From assembly GCF_003265705.1 (NCBI RefSeq), contig NW_020312827.1:13494924-13558923 (forward strand): a DNA stretch of 64,000 bases, read 5' to 3'. Under the pieces are notes generated by a model. It was not told where the DNA came from. It worked only from the letters and a program-made list of their open reading frames with translations, and searched no databases. Source of the stretch: Callorhinus ursinus (lineage: Eukaryota > Chordata > Mammalia > Carnivora > Otariidae). The position numbers and the translations under genes were made by a program. Position 1 is the stretch's first letter; every line of letters begins with the position of its first letter. Positions 11,414 to 23,092 of this stretch are shown piece by piece.

Positions 11414-11612
11414 GGGGCACCTGGGTGGCTCAGTCGTTAAGCGTCTGCCTTCGGCTCAGGTCATGATCCCAGGGTCCTGGGATTGAGCCCCACATCAGGC
11501 TCCCTGCTCAGCGGGGAGCCTGCTTCTTCCTCTCCCACTCCCCCTGCTTGTGTTCCCTCTCTCACTGTCTCTCTTTCAAAAAATAAATAAAATCTTAAAA
11601 AAAAAAAAAAAA
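11414..11612 (+). mobile_element. SINEC, young full-length copy
   Basis: Complete structure: GGGGCACCTGGGTGGCTCAG, then CCCAGGGTCCTGGGATTGAG, then GCTCAGCGGGGAGCCTGC, CT-rich region, AAATAAATAAAATCTT and a long pure A-tail. The 15-bp target duplication AAGAAGTCAAGACCT (11399-11413 and 11613-11627) is perfect. That, with the pure tail, suggests a recent insertion. Confidence 0.97.
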
Positions 11613-11627
11613 AAGAAGTCAAGACCT

Positions 11628-12510
11628 TCGTTGACAAGGGCGAGGTTCCGGATCTAAGCCCCACCCGGTGTAGCTTGGCCGACGATCGCCAAACCACAGC
11701 TTCGAAGACTGAACCCCTGTTCACCGAGCCCTTTCTTCCCCTGCAGGTCCTGGTGGCCGCCTGCCAGGCCCTCGAGGCAGCTCTGATTGGCTTGGCATCT
11801 TTTTCCTTTTGCCCCATTGCTCACAGCTCAGGATCCTCTGCCCACTTGCCCCCCAACATGAGGCAGAATGCAGGTCTTCCGGTTTTCTAGCTCCTTTCTG
11901 ACCCTTTTCCCAAATCAACGGATACTTTCTACCTCACACCCCTTTCTGGGAAACTAGAGACCGCATCCCCAGGATCGACCAGAGACCACTTGGCAATCAA
12001 AATCCTAGGTTGAACCCAGAAGCATTCCTTGTCAATAGCCAAAAATTGGCAGGCCCTTGTGGCTTACAACTGTCTTCTTCTCTGCCTCCCCAACCCCTGG
12101 GGGACTCCTCCTCTGCCCTGTCCTGGGAGTTGGTGCATTCATTCTCCCCCTGCGCGCTTCAGTAAGCAGGCCTGTGCAGGGGCCCCAGGCTTCCTGGGGA
12201 AGGGAGCATGTCCATCCTCCTCTAACCCCCTCCACCCGAACATCCTGCCCACCCAGGGATGCTAGGCTCGTACACTGGTGATGTACGAAGAGAGCCCAAG
12301 CTTCTCTAGGCTTTGGCCCAAACAACAGAAGGAGAATAATATAGTTGTAGCATTCCTTATTTGCTTGTTAAACAATGAAAACCGGCCAGGTCAATAGAAA
12401 ATCCAAATTCATCACTAAAAAAAGAGAATATTTCTTGTCTCTTCTACAATCTAAGAAGGCATTTTGATGCAGTAAACAGACACACGCAGAAATCATTAGA
12501 CTAGAAGGTA
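11628..12510. other. Unassigned unique sequence
   Basis: GC-rich on the left, AT-rich after 12300. Two overlapping frames of 71-97 codons on opposite strands have no domains. No repeat recognised. Confidence 0.4.
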
Positions 12511-12690
12511 AACTGTGAATTCTAGGCCTGGCTGGGAACATACAGTGAGCTCTTTGGTCAAATCTGCTAACAATCTAAACCTGTTTCCTCAGCTCCAAAA
12601 CAGGAATAATATTTTTATGCCTCCTTACCAGCTTATTGTAGTTATTAAATTAGACAAAATTCTTTGAAGGGGCTTAAGGCACTCTAAAAC
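12511..12690 (+). repeat. MIR element, diverged
   Basis: The MIR order is visible: GGCCTGGCTGGGAACATA, then ACCTGTTTCCTCAGCTCC, AAAACAGGAATAATA and GTAGTTATTAAATTAGACAA. The edges are approximate. Confidence 0.6.
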
Positions 12691-12789
12691 ACTAAAAGAC
12701 CAGTCTGGATATTATTTACTAGAGAGATTGCCTTTGATAAAGATAAAGAAAGTGGTAGAATGTCACCCAAGATGGGAAGGTGCAGTTGA

Positions 12790-13760
12790 CAGAAAAGGAG
12801 ATGAATGGCTCTTAAACATATCAAAAGATGCTTATATCCTCAGGGCTACTAAGAGAAATATAAACTAAAACTTTTAAAGATCATTTTTACCTGTTAGATT
12901 GGTGAAGTTCAAAATACAGTTGGCCCTTGACAAACAACATGGGTTTGAACAGTGAGTGGGTCGACTTACATATGGATTTTTCTTGATAAATACAGTACTG
13001 AAAGTGTATTTTCTCTTCCTTATGATTTTGTTCATACAATTTTCTGTTCTCTAGCTTACTTTATTGTTGAGTACAGTCTATAGTATGTAGAACATACAAA
13101 ATTTGTGTTAATTGACTTATCAGTAAGGCTTCTGGCCAAAAGTAGGCTATTAGTAGTTAAGGTTTAGGGAGTCAAAAGTTCTATGTGGATTTTCAGTGGT
13201 GTGGGGTAAGGGATGTCATGTCTGCACCTGTAACCCCCTCCTTGTTCAATTGCCAACTATGGTTGATGGTCCTCTGTTGGCCAGGGTGAGGAGAAGCAGA
13301 GCTACATTGCCGATGGGAGTATAAATTGATACAGCATCTAGGAGAAGCACATTGGTCATATTAATTGAAGCAGAAAATGCATATATCAGCGGGCAAGCAA
13401 ATCCATTTCTTGAAATTTATCCTACAGATGTACTTGCACTTGTACAGAATAAGGCAGCTCTATATGTACCACTGATAGGGAAGGATCTCAAAGTAGGTTG
13501 AGTGAAAAATGCTAAGTACAGGAGTTTACAAAAAACATTTGATTTTCCCCCCCTTTAGTAGTAGTTGCTGTTTTTTGTTTGTTCTGTTTTTGTTTTCATT
13601 TTGCTGCTGAGGGGTGGAATTGAGTGGCGGGTGACAGGGGTGATAAGATTAAATGTTTTGATGTTTTTTGAACCTTTTGAATTTATGCTGTATGCAGGTA
13701 TGACCCAAGTTTGTTTTTTTTTAAATCAAAATAAGATAAAAGTAAACAAAAAATCAAAGT
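12790..13760 (+). repeat. L1 3' fragment, split by a MER2-like transposon
   Basis: Left part: GAATGGCTCTTAAACATATC, AAAAGATGCTTATATCC, AGAGAAATATAAACTAAAAC, ACCTGTTAGATTGGTGAA. The L1 resumes after the insert with GCCAGGGTGAGGAG, CATTGCCGATGGGAGTATAA and TTTATCCTACAGATGTACTT, and ends in CTTTTGAATTTATGCTGTAT and A-rich sequence. It is an old L1M 3' region, truncated and non-coding. Confidence 0.75.
12917..13258. mobile_element. MER2/Tigger-like DNA transposon
   Basis: Begins CAGTTGGCCCTTGACAAACA next to TA (12915-12916) and ends CTTGTTCAATTGCCAACT, a diverged inverted terminus. Internal words ATAAATACAGTACTGAAAGT, TCTAGCTTACTTTATTGTTG and TAGGCTATTAGTAGTTAAGG are typical of this pogo-group family. 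At about 340 bp it is non-autonomous. It lies inside an older L1. Confidence 0.8.
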
Positions 13761-16700
13761 GAACAACAACAAAAAATATGGACAAAGCCCCAGCTTTTTT
13801 TTACTTTCCTCTTGCTGAACTAAAATTTAAAATAAAATAAAAGGAAAGGAAGAAAGTCCCTTAAGGGGAATTATCGGGTTTTGTTGTTTGTTTTTTGTTT
13901 GGTTTGGTTTTAGTTTGTTTTTTGTTTGCCTTTATCATGCTTGACTTTCATATACCTTTTTGTTGGTTAAACTGAAGAGTATTTTCCTTTTACTTTTTGG
14001 GTGCTAGAAAACTAACTTGAGTTGACTCCTTAACAACTGCGAAAGTGACTTTATTTGCATGATTCTAATGAACCAAACAGTCCTGTCTGTGCTTTTCCCT
14101 TGATCTGCCAATCTTTATTTCTGAGATTTCAGTAACCCTTGAAAAGTTGTGAGCAGCAAATCTGACCTAGACACTCATTTTCCCTGACTTCCCAATGAGT
14201 GGTGGAGCTTGCTAGACAGGACCCTTAGGGCCTGCTGCCCAGAGGATTAATCCCCTGGGCAATCAGAGAGCTGCTCAGGGCCGCAAATCCTAATTGGCTA
14301 TTGAACATTTTGTTAAATGACTCAAGTTCGGCCTTCCTGCTTGATTAGAAATTACAAGTTGTGTATTTGGGGATTGTACTTCCAGAGTTTTGATTTCTTT
14401 CTTTATTCTTTTTTCACTTGCAAATTGTTTGGGCAAAGGGCTCCTTTCATTGGACTGGTCTTTTAACTTGATTAACCCACAAGCACTACTTTATAGTTCT
14501 TCCTTACCAAATTGTCCCCTTTGTGTAATATGGGGAACTGTGTAGCCTCTTTGCTGTGAGGGCCAAGTGGAACCCCCCAGACCAGGCGCGGTCTTTCGAA
14601 CATTTTCAGATGAAGAGGCTGTCTGTGAATGAGTGCCAAGTAGGGTGTTTGAGAGAGCCCCTTCATGTTGACTTACTGTCTGTCGCCTTCAGTTAGGAGA
14701 ATTCACCACAGCCCACGTGGAGACACCCTCCAGGCTCCAGTAAAGAGCTTGTTTTATTGTGTACATAGACAATTTGGAGTTAAAGGCTAACTTCAACTGA
14801 GGGCCATGTTTACTTTTCTATTGTGAACTAAAGTCACTTGTTTGTTTGAACGGGGTTTAGCTTGTCTATCCATTATTCATACCTGTAAGTCAGAGATGAT
14901 CTGTGTGGTCGTGACATATATGTGAACTGCGTGCATATATTTGGTGGTAGGGACTGGGGTTTGGCTAATATTTTTCCAGAACGTTTCCAACAATCCTTAC
15001 AGCCTCACTTAAGCAAACAAATAGTGATATCCGTCATGGAACAACTAGGCACACAGTTCTGAGTGCTTTTTCAGATGCTCTTTACAATGATTGGCCCAAG
15101 GCCTATCCTAACATCGTGTACTATAGAAGCAACTCTCAGTTCTTTGAAGAAGAAAGATAAATCTCAGGGCAACAGATTTCCTTCTGTTTTCCTTCAAGTG
15201 TTTGGCTCTAATTCAGTAATTAGTTATACAGAGATCATCAAATCATGAAAACGATGGCATTTAAGATTATTACCTTTTCTTAAGTGAGGATTATGAGGTT
15301 CTCAGACTCTCTGGGCTCCTGGCTTTTTGGGGTCTTGCGTAAGAACTTTTGCCATGGTATGAGATTAAAACAAAAACAAATAAACCAAACAGCTCCAGCA
15401 AGAGAAGGTTTTGATGTCCAAGACTGAGTCACGGGTAAGGCCTTAAAAATAGCGTATACCTCAAAACAGGCAGCTATCTTACAGAAAGGAAAGAAAGAAT
15501 GCTGGGGGGTGGCAGCAAGCAGACTCTTGTTCTATGAGCCTGTCATGAGAATTTATTATATGCTCAACACTGGGCTGGCTGGAAGCACAGTCTGTAGGGA
15601 TAAAGTGGTCGACCAGATAGATGTGACCCGCCATAAGGAATAAACCATCACATTGGTGACATTGGGAGAGAGCTGGGGGCACCCTTTTTTGTCAGGGGTG
15701 AGAAGGGTTGCAGAGACATAATGGTGTCAGTAGGAAGATAGGTCGGGCCTGGGATGGGTCTGAGGGAGGGAGGAAGCATTCAGAACCTATTTCTGCTTCT
15801 ATGACTTTAACGGGAGTCCCACAAAACTGACCTGAATAGGACAGAAGACTAAAAATAAAGGAGATGAACCCCAGAAAGTTAGACTTACAGCTCTTGGATA
15901 CCTTAGCACAGCAGGGTGCCTCACAGAAAGGATATTTCCCCCTACCTCACCATCCTATCATTTGCTGTTTTAAAAAACTGGCTGTTTTGCCTTGTGCTGT
16001 GGTAAAAATATTTCTTTAATTCTCGGTAAGTAAATGGAGTCTTAAAGCTTAAACCTCTGCCCTGGGCAAGGAACCAAAGGATGTCATTGTGCATAACTTC
16101 AAAGGCTGATAAGATGTTTAAGGTCGCTACTCTCTGAAAGAGTTCCTTTCTTTTAAGGCCAGCCAGAAACATCCGTATGCACCACGTCCCACCACGATTC
16201 TGACAAGAAGTAGAAGACCATTTCTTCACTGCATGTCTGTTGAGACTCTTGCTTGCATTCCTCTACCCCACAGAATATATTTTCTTTCTCTGTGCCCTAC
16301 AACGGTCACACTGTGCTTTGGATGATGGATGTCCAGTAAGCATGATATTAAAAGCAGCACCTTTTCCATCTGGAGGAGTCAAAGGAACAGTGGTCTGCGC
16401 TGTACCATTTCCATGTTTCCATGTTTGTATGAAGCAGTCACCCAAGGACTTGAGGGTTCTTGATGTTTTGGGGATTATGACCAGTGTGATATATAAGCTG
16501 GTGAAAAATTAAGCAAGCTGCTTTCTCAGTGTCTCTGGTCATCCACCATTTAAAGCCTGTTGCTGACAGGTTAGGCAGGTTTAGCTCAGAGTCTACTGTT
16601 TGTCAAGGACACTTCTCTCTCTTTTCTTCAGTTTTATCCCTGGGCCAGGCAGAATATGCTGGTTTCTCTCTCTCACCAGCGGACAATTTGGCGCAGCAGA

Positions 16701-17988
16701 TGCCCACAACCTGTGAAAACAGGGGTGGAAGATTTTCAGTGAATTGTCCAGGAAATAAGGAAATACTGGCTATGCTGCTGGAAATGTTTGCTGTTCACTG
16801 CACATTCTTTCGTGCAAAATATCTTCCAGCTATAATAAGTTTTTTCTACGTTTTGGCTTTGCAAAAGGAGGCCTGCACTGTCCAGTCTAGGAGGAGAAGG
16901 CCTCGGAATAAAAGGGATTGAGTCCTGGAAATGATTCATTGCCCTGGAGGTGGATGGCGGAACATGGATGCTTTGATGACCAAAGATGGTGGCACTTCTT
17001 TTGCGTCTCTGCAGCACAGTGCTTGGAGCTCCTCCATGCTCCTAAATGCCTGTGGGCTGCTTCATGCAAGCATAATTTAGGTTTCCGGTGCTTGCTTGTA
17101 GTTCTCTTGTCCTTCACCTGACTTCCTGGCCCTGAGGATAGAGCCGGAGTTCTCTAGTCCTGCCTGATGAAGCCCTTGTGCATTACTTGATCTGGGGGCA
17201 TCACATTGTTGCCTTCCATAGAAGGAGCCTCAGCCAGCCTGCCAGAAAAAAATGTGACGTAAATGAGGACTTGGGAACCTCACAGTTTGAAGCTCCCATT
17301 TTCGCATTCCAGACTGATGCCCTCAGGCAGACTGGAGATAGCTTAATACAAGCATATTTGTAACACTCCGGTTCCAACCAGATCAAAGGGCAGAGAGCCT
17401 GCCTGGTTTGCAGCCTCCAACATGAAAACTGGACTCTGGAACAGAGTCTGTGTGACTTGGCCATGCCTTGAATCCGGAAAGAAATACCAATTCTGTTATG
17501 GATATTTGAGCCATCAGATGGAGACTTTGAAGTCTCTTTGCCCCTAATAAATTGGATTCTATGCCTTCCTCACCCTTCCCCCACCTTGGGCTCGTTTAAT
17601 ATTGGGGGTTTCTTCTAAAGTGTTTCTAGTTGGGGCTCTCAGGGGGGTGGGGGGAAAATGAAGTGAGCCCACATGAGCTCGGGTAGGTGCTGGAGTGCTG
17701 GTAGGCACGGTGGCCTCCGCTCAGAGACCGGATCCTCAGGGATGTTCCGATGCGGCTGTGACTGGGGTGACGCAAGGAACGGAAGGTAGTGTTCGCTCCT
17801 CACACAGAATAGGGAAATGTTGTCAGGCACGGCCTAGTAACATTTCGAAAGAAAATTTCTATTCTTTTTTTTTTTTTTTTGTAAAGAGGGCTTTAAAAAT
17901 TACCGTTCGTTATCCCCATAATTTCATAAAACAAGAGACCTTTGAACAAACCAAAAAAATAAAATCAGTAATAATGTTATTTCAGAAC
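13761..17988. other. Long block almost free of repeats
   Basis: About 4.2 kb with no SINE and no clear young repeat. It starts with TTTG-rich simple sequence at about 13878-13930. A possible L2 fragment (minus) lies at 15540-15700. The 130-codon frame at 16529-16921 lacks any domain and has no plausible splice frame. A T-run sits at 17864-17880. The block holds the motif cluster annotated at 14053-14324. Confidence 0.45.
14053..14324. promoter_or_regulatory. Possible enhancer: clustered POU, K50 homeodomain and AP-1 motifs
   Basis: Within 272 bp of repeat-free sequence are the octamer ATTTGCAT (14053-14060), the perfect palindrome GGATTAATCC (14244-14253, two K50-type homeodomain sites back to back), CTAATTGGCT (14290-14299) and TGACTCA (14318-14324, AP-1 consensus). 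These motifs are seen directly. That they form a working enhancer is inference, since short motifs recur by chance. Confidence 0.25.
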
Positions 17989-18002
17989 AAAAGCTATTTT
18001 TT

Positions 18003-18174
18003 TTAAATGTTTTATTTATTTATCCATGAGAGTCAGAGAGAGAGAGAGAGGCAGAGGGAGAAGCAGGCTCCCCACAGAGCAGGGAGCCCGATGCGGGACT
18101 CAATCCCAGGACCCTGGGATCATGACCTGAGCTGAAGGCAGACGCTTAACCATCTGAGCCACCCAGGCGCCCAT
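18003..18174 (-). mobile_element. SINEC, antisense
   Basis: Read in reverse: GGGCGCCTGGGTGGCTCAGA head, tRNA-like body, GGGAGCCTGCTTCTCC, CT tract, and a TTTATTTATTT (sense AAATAAATAAA) tail at the left. The target duplication is AAAAGCTATTTTTT (17989-18002) and AAAAGCTGTTTTTT (18175-18188). Confidence 0.94.
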
Positions 18175-18984
18175 AAAAGCTGTTTTTTAAATATTATGCA
18201 TTTAGCATGATGAAAAAAAAAAACCTTAATACATTGTTACAATTTTCCTCATTTTGCCTCTAGCCAGTAAAAACTTTGTCACTAACCACTATTGGTCTGT
18301 GAACAGATATTTGGAAACTGTGTTAGGTATTTGAAAATTGTGTCAGGTTACATAGATCACGTAATATATAGATATACATGCATATGTACTTATATACATA
18401 TAACCTCAAAGAAAAATCATAATTATTATGGTAATAACATGTTTACATTGGGCTTTTAATTATAGAGTACTTTTACATATATCATCCCATATGATCAGTT
18501 AGTGTATGCCCTTAAAACATAAATTAGTCTTAATAGCCTGAGCTAAATAGAATTAAGCATAGAAGGGAAGTCTAGTGTTTAAATTGTTAGTGTCCTAGAG
18601 TCAAATATGAATAATTTTAAAAATTATCTACTGCTTTGATTTTTCTGTGTCTTTGTTACCCTGCTATATTAGCAAGAATAAATAAATAGCTAATACTATG
18701 ATGGTGTGAACACATCTTTATAACCATATGTATAGCCTACCCGCATACATGCATGTATTTATGATGTTTTTTCTAAATAAAAAATTAGAACATATATTCT
18801 GAGAAACAGAAATATACATATGGGGAATAATAAAATGATCCAAAATACAGTATGAGAAAATCCGAAGGATGCATGGGGCAGGGATTAAGGGGGAAGTGAG
18901 AGGAGAAGGCAGGCGAGTGAAAGAGGGAATTTTTATTCAGAGTAGGGGTGTTTCTAGTCTCAAACTTGTATTTATTTTTTATTT
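18175..18984. other. AT-rich unassigned sequence
   Basis: Rich in ATATA/TACATA words around 18360-18400 and 18690-18790. A possible MIR tail (minus) is at 18450-18500. No gene found. Confidence 0.4.
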
Positions 18985-19132
18985 TTTTCAAAGATTTAAT
19001 AGAGAGTGTGTGTGCACATGGGCAGGCGGGCGGGGCGGGGGGAGCAAGCGGAACTCGATCTTAGGACTCTGAGATCATGACCTGAGCTGAAACCAGGAGT
19101 CAGATGCTTAGACTGAGCCACCCAGGCGCCCC
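18985..19132 (-). mobile_element. SINEC, antisense, internally shortened
   Basis: The right end reads CTGAGCCACCCAGGCGCCCC, the reverse of the SINE head. The B-box region is AACTCGATCTTAGGACTC. The CT tract is replaced by a GTGTGTGTGCACATGGGCAG segment and a G-rich run, so the copy is shorter than its relatives. I cannot fix a clean target duplication; CTCAAACTTG and CTCAACTTAA at the flanks are only suggestive. Confidence 0.88.
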
Positions 19133-19496
19133 TCAACTTAAAATATATTTAAAAACAAATATATATTTTGACTTCCACCCAGGTGTCTCTATCTTTAACA
19201 TCGGAATATAGGTGTTTCTGATTTTGAATGTTCTCTTTGAACAAGATAATACAGCCTTTTCTCTTTGCTAGCTTCTCTTTCTTGTTCTCCTAGGATTACA
19301 GGCTCCCTCGGGTTCCCTAAAGGAGGGTGCTAGCTTTAGTGTTCTCGTTTGCAGGTGTTTCTCTGAAGCAAAACCTATTGCAAGACCTGTAGCCTAGTTG
19401 TTAAGTCGGCAGTCTTTCTTTTGAAGACCCTCTACCAAGCTAGAACTTCAGTTAGGCATTAATTAATCAGTCAACTAAATACTTCAGACAGTGATC
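19133..19496. other. Unassigned sequence
   Basis: No gene or repeat recognised. Low-complexity ATATATTT at the left edge. Confidence 0.4.
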
Positions 19497-19650
19497 CTTC
19501 CGCAAATATTTACCGGGTGCTTTATCCATGTCAGCCTTGGTGTCAGGCAGGGGAGATACTAACAACGCTCAAGATAAAATAGCACCGACTTTTGGAGAGC
19601 TCATAGTCTACTGGGGAGACAGACAAACTAGGATACACCAAATAATTAAT
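19497..19650 (-). repeat. L2 fragment, antisense
   Basis: The antisense L2 3' end is recognisable: CAAATATTTACCGGGTGCTT, GGCAGGGGAGATACTAACAA, GGAGAGCTCATAGTCTACTG and GGGAGACAGACAAACTAGG. Confidence 0.65.
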
Positions 19651-20115
19651 TACAAATAGTGATTACTTCTGAATAGGAAACGAATGGGATGCTATTATCG
19701 ACAAACTCGAAAGAAGCAATCTTTCCAAATAATCAGATAAAGAGAAAATTCGACAACTGACAATATTGTGTGTGTATATATATGTATATATATGAAAAAC
19801 ACAAGGGTTATATGATATATTTGCATATGACATATTTGTAATATAAAACATTCTTTTAAGAAAGGAAACCATTAGGGAAAAAAGTCATTAACTCTTAATT
19901 TTCTCATGGCACCTATGCAAAGCCTCAATTTACTAGATCACTTACAGGGAGCAAAAGGCACTCCAGTTGGAAGGGTAGAGCCATTTGGTCAACTAAACAC
20001 CAATACCACAGACTGCATGACATAGCACTAGTGGTTTGACCAGATATCTCAGAGTATCCATAAACTAAAAAAAAATTTTTTTTTAATTTTTTGGGGTTAT
20101 ATTTACATGTCACGG

Positions 20116-20198
20116 GTAAAAAACAAAATCATCTAACTTTTCAGTAAAAAACAAAATTTTGTTTTGTTCTCTCTCAGTAAAAAACAAAATCATCTAAC
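20116..20198. repeat. Local duplication of a 22-bp word
   Basis: The word GTAAAAAACAAAATCATCTAAC (20116-20137) recurs exactly at 20177-20198. A partial copy, CAGTAAAAAACAAAAT, lies between them next to the palindrome AACAAAATTTTGTT. It looks like template switching or replication slippage in A-rich DNA. Confidence 0.85.
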
Positions 20199-20199
20199 A

Positions 20200-20430
20200 T
20201 TTAATGACATCTATTCTGAGTAAGTCCCTGAGTTTGCACTCAGAGAACATACATCTGATAGGAGAGAGGATAATTATACACAAAGGTTGAATATAAAGTA
20301 GAAAGGGTTTGGTACAGGGGCAAAGCTACAGGTAACAGAGGGAGAGCTTGGTTGGGGAGGGGGAGCCCGGCAAAAGATTTCTGAGATGGCATTTCCGACT
20401 ACACCTTAAAGAGTTGGCAAGCATTAGCCT
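20200..20430 (-). repeat. L2 fragment, antisense
   Basis: Diverged L2 reverse complement: AATTATACACAAAGGTTG, then GGCAAAAGATTTCTGAGATG and GCATTTCCGACTACACCTTA. Confidence 0.45.
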
Positions 20431-23074
20431 TGTAGAGAGCGGCAGTGCCATGCACCTGCTCAACCACCTTTACAAGCTCTTGGGAATACCCATTAAGCCT
20501 CTTTTTCATATTAAAACTAACAACTCTTTGTTTCCTGAGGGCATATGTCTTGTTAGGGAGCAATAATAATATATCAGTTTCCATCAAGTTGTGTTTTATC
20601 ATCATAATGGTTACGGAGGAGCCTGCTTTTAGCTCCTGCAGTGCATTTTAATGTGTTGCAAGAAACATGGAAACTGACTAAAGGCATAATGGATCCATAA
20701 TGGATGAGGAGCTGACGAGGCCACAAATGGGACACGCCATGGCTGGAACATGAAAGTGCTTCACTTGAAGTCAGATGCAGCATCTGCTTTAGAAGGAGCA
20801 GATGAGCACAATCTGGTTTCACCCAACACTCCTAGGTGATGTGTGGGCAGAATTGCTGGTCTGCGTCGTCTGGTTGCATTTGGCCTCAGAGTCTGCAATG
20901 GCGCCCCCCCCCCCCCCACGCTAACCACCACAGGCTGGGGAATGCGTGCTTAGAGGGAGTGCTCTCTCAGTGCGCACGTGTGCAGTTTTCTGAAGAGCCT
21001 GTTATCAGCGGAGGTGATACGTTATGAATACCATAAAGTTTGAGATTAAGTGTGAGCATATTTTTTGGGCCAGGCAAGAAGGCCTGCTTCGCACCAGACC
21101 CTGGGAAAAGACAGGCATGGCCCTGACCATTTTTGGAGCTTAGTCAGCTCAGTTAGCCTATCTTGGAGGTGGTTTTCATAAGTGAACACAATAAATGCCA
21201 AACTAAACTTTTGCAGAACTTCTTTGGTGAGAAGAAACCATTTTACTTTAAATCCTCATAGTAAACATGTTCTAAATAAGGCCTGGCCCAACATCTTACA
21301 TTTTTTGGTCACCCCTACAGCCCCGGGATGGGACCTCAGAGCCCACAGTGAGCGCTTGTTCATCACTGACTAATGCGCTCGGGGATTTGCCAAAGAAGGT
21401 GTTGCTAGAGAATTGCAGGCAGAAAGATGCATTTGAATCCAGAACTCCTCATTACATTGAGGCTCCATCTTTAGAACACTAATATTTTCCCCAACTATTC
21501 TTCGATGCTGTTTTTTTCCCGTGGCTTTTGGATATGGTTGTCTTAAAATGAAATCATGTGTCTCCTAGAACTGATCAGCCAGTAGAATGAACTTGAGTCA
21601 ATCCTACTGTTTCTGATAAATTAGTCTTTAGTTCGGTGTTGGGATATATATATATATATATATTTTTTTTTTTTGTCTTTCCCCGATTTCCTGAGTTTGG
21701 GAGCGAGTGAGTTACAGTACATTTTGATTCGGTTTTAATCCATCAAAATCAAGTTAGTTATAAGTGATGGAAGAGCTCACTTTGTGGAGTCCAGGCTGCC
21801 TGGAGACATCAGCCACATGCCAAAAGCTTGCTCGTTGCCCGGCAACCTTGCCGGAGGAATAGATTTTCTGCCACTGTTTCCCTTTTTAGTCGAGGTGGAA
21901 TCTATTAGCACTACTATTCTAGTCCATAGAATCGGAGCTGGAGTTTAACGGAAAAGAATGGTCAGAGTTCTTTGTTTTTGTTTTTATTTTTTAATAACCA
22001 AACATCGTGTTTCTGGCTTCTAAGCTCCACTGCTAATTTCATTGACTTCTAAATAAAGAATTAGAGTTTATTAATATTACTGAACGTTGCTGAAGCTGCA
22101 GAGGTCAGTCTTGTGCCTGCTCAGCCCCATAAAGAAGCTCAGTGCTTGATTTCTATAGAAACTATCACGCAGGGAATGGGTGGGCACCCTGAGCACCCAA
22201 GTCGAACTTGGGGCAGATAAGCACGACTTCGTTTGCCCCCAAAGTTTTCTAAGTCCTACGAGGTGGACTTGTGGCTCCCACTTTCTGAAACTTACCATCC
22301 GCCTGCGGAAGCTGTTATCTCTTCAAGTATTCGCGATCTTGCTCTGATTGAAAAGTGGCTGTGTATTCCTTCCTTTTATCCTTCAATCAAAGAGTGTCTT
22401 TTCTCCTTTTGTAGCTAAATACTTCACCAGCAGGATTGATGGTTTCCATCTACCAGGGGAGTTTGCCTTACTGTCAGCTCTATTGTTTTGCTTACGCTCT
22501 TAATGTAATAGCTTTGGGTTGTAGCAAGGGAAGATGATGGCTAAGCCCAGCGTCTGGTGGCTGGAGTTATTTGCCTCTGCTGAAATGCAATTTTAATAAT
22601 GGACTGTATCAGCTCAATGTGTTTTCTTGCCCCTTTGTAAAACAAAGGAAGCTCTCAGAACATTAACCCATTGGAGGCAGGAAAAATCAAAGTTGCCAGG
22701 AACTACTTAATTAAATGACACTTGCATCTCAAATGAGAAAGCTTGCAAACAGGCTGCAGAAATTCTCTGGACAGGAGAGGAGGGGGTTGCTCCTTTTTCA
22801 GGGAGTGGGCATTAGCCCCCCTCATCAATCCCGCTCTTTGTAAGGGCCAAATGCAGGAAAGTAGTTTGTGATTTGGCAGAGAAATGAGTGAACTTGATAA
22901 AACCATGACTCACTCAATAAAACAATCTCAGAATGCATTTCTTTATTTGTTCCAATCATTCTAAACTTTATTAATTATGATAACTCAGGTATTTGGGTTT
23001 ATATTTTCCTAAGTAATCTTAGATTATGGCTGAGGTAAGGGACCTTCAAAAGCATAGTTTGAGTGCCCAGGTTG
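20431..23074. other. Repeat-poor unique block
   Basis: About 2.6 kb with no SINE or LINE that I recognise. It contains a 14-base C run (about 20904-20917), a (TA)n run at 21644-21662 followed by a T run, and the X-box at 21834-21846. Retained CpGs near 21830-21850, 22200-22350 and the general lack of repeats fit a conserved non-coding block. No ORF is convincing. Confidence 0.45.
21834..21846. promoter_or_regulatory. Perfect RFX X-box motif
   Basis: GTTGCCCGGCAAC has two perfect inverted half-sites, GTTGCC and GGCAAC, with a one-base spacer. This matches the X-box bound by RFX factors, common at ciliary and some immune or neural enhancers. It lies in repeat-free DNA and keeps its CpG. The motif is certain; occupancy is inference. 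Confidence 0.4.
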
Positions 23075-23092
23075 ACAAAGGAAACCAGTGAG
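23075..23092. repeat. Target-site duplication left of the RPL32 pseudogene
   Basis: ACAAAGGAAACCAGTGAG recurs with one change (T to C) at 23613-23630, directly after the pseudogene tail. This marks LINE-driven insertion of an mRNA copy. Confidence 0.9.
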
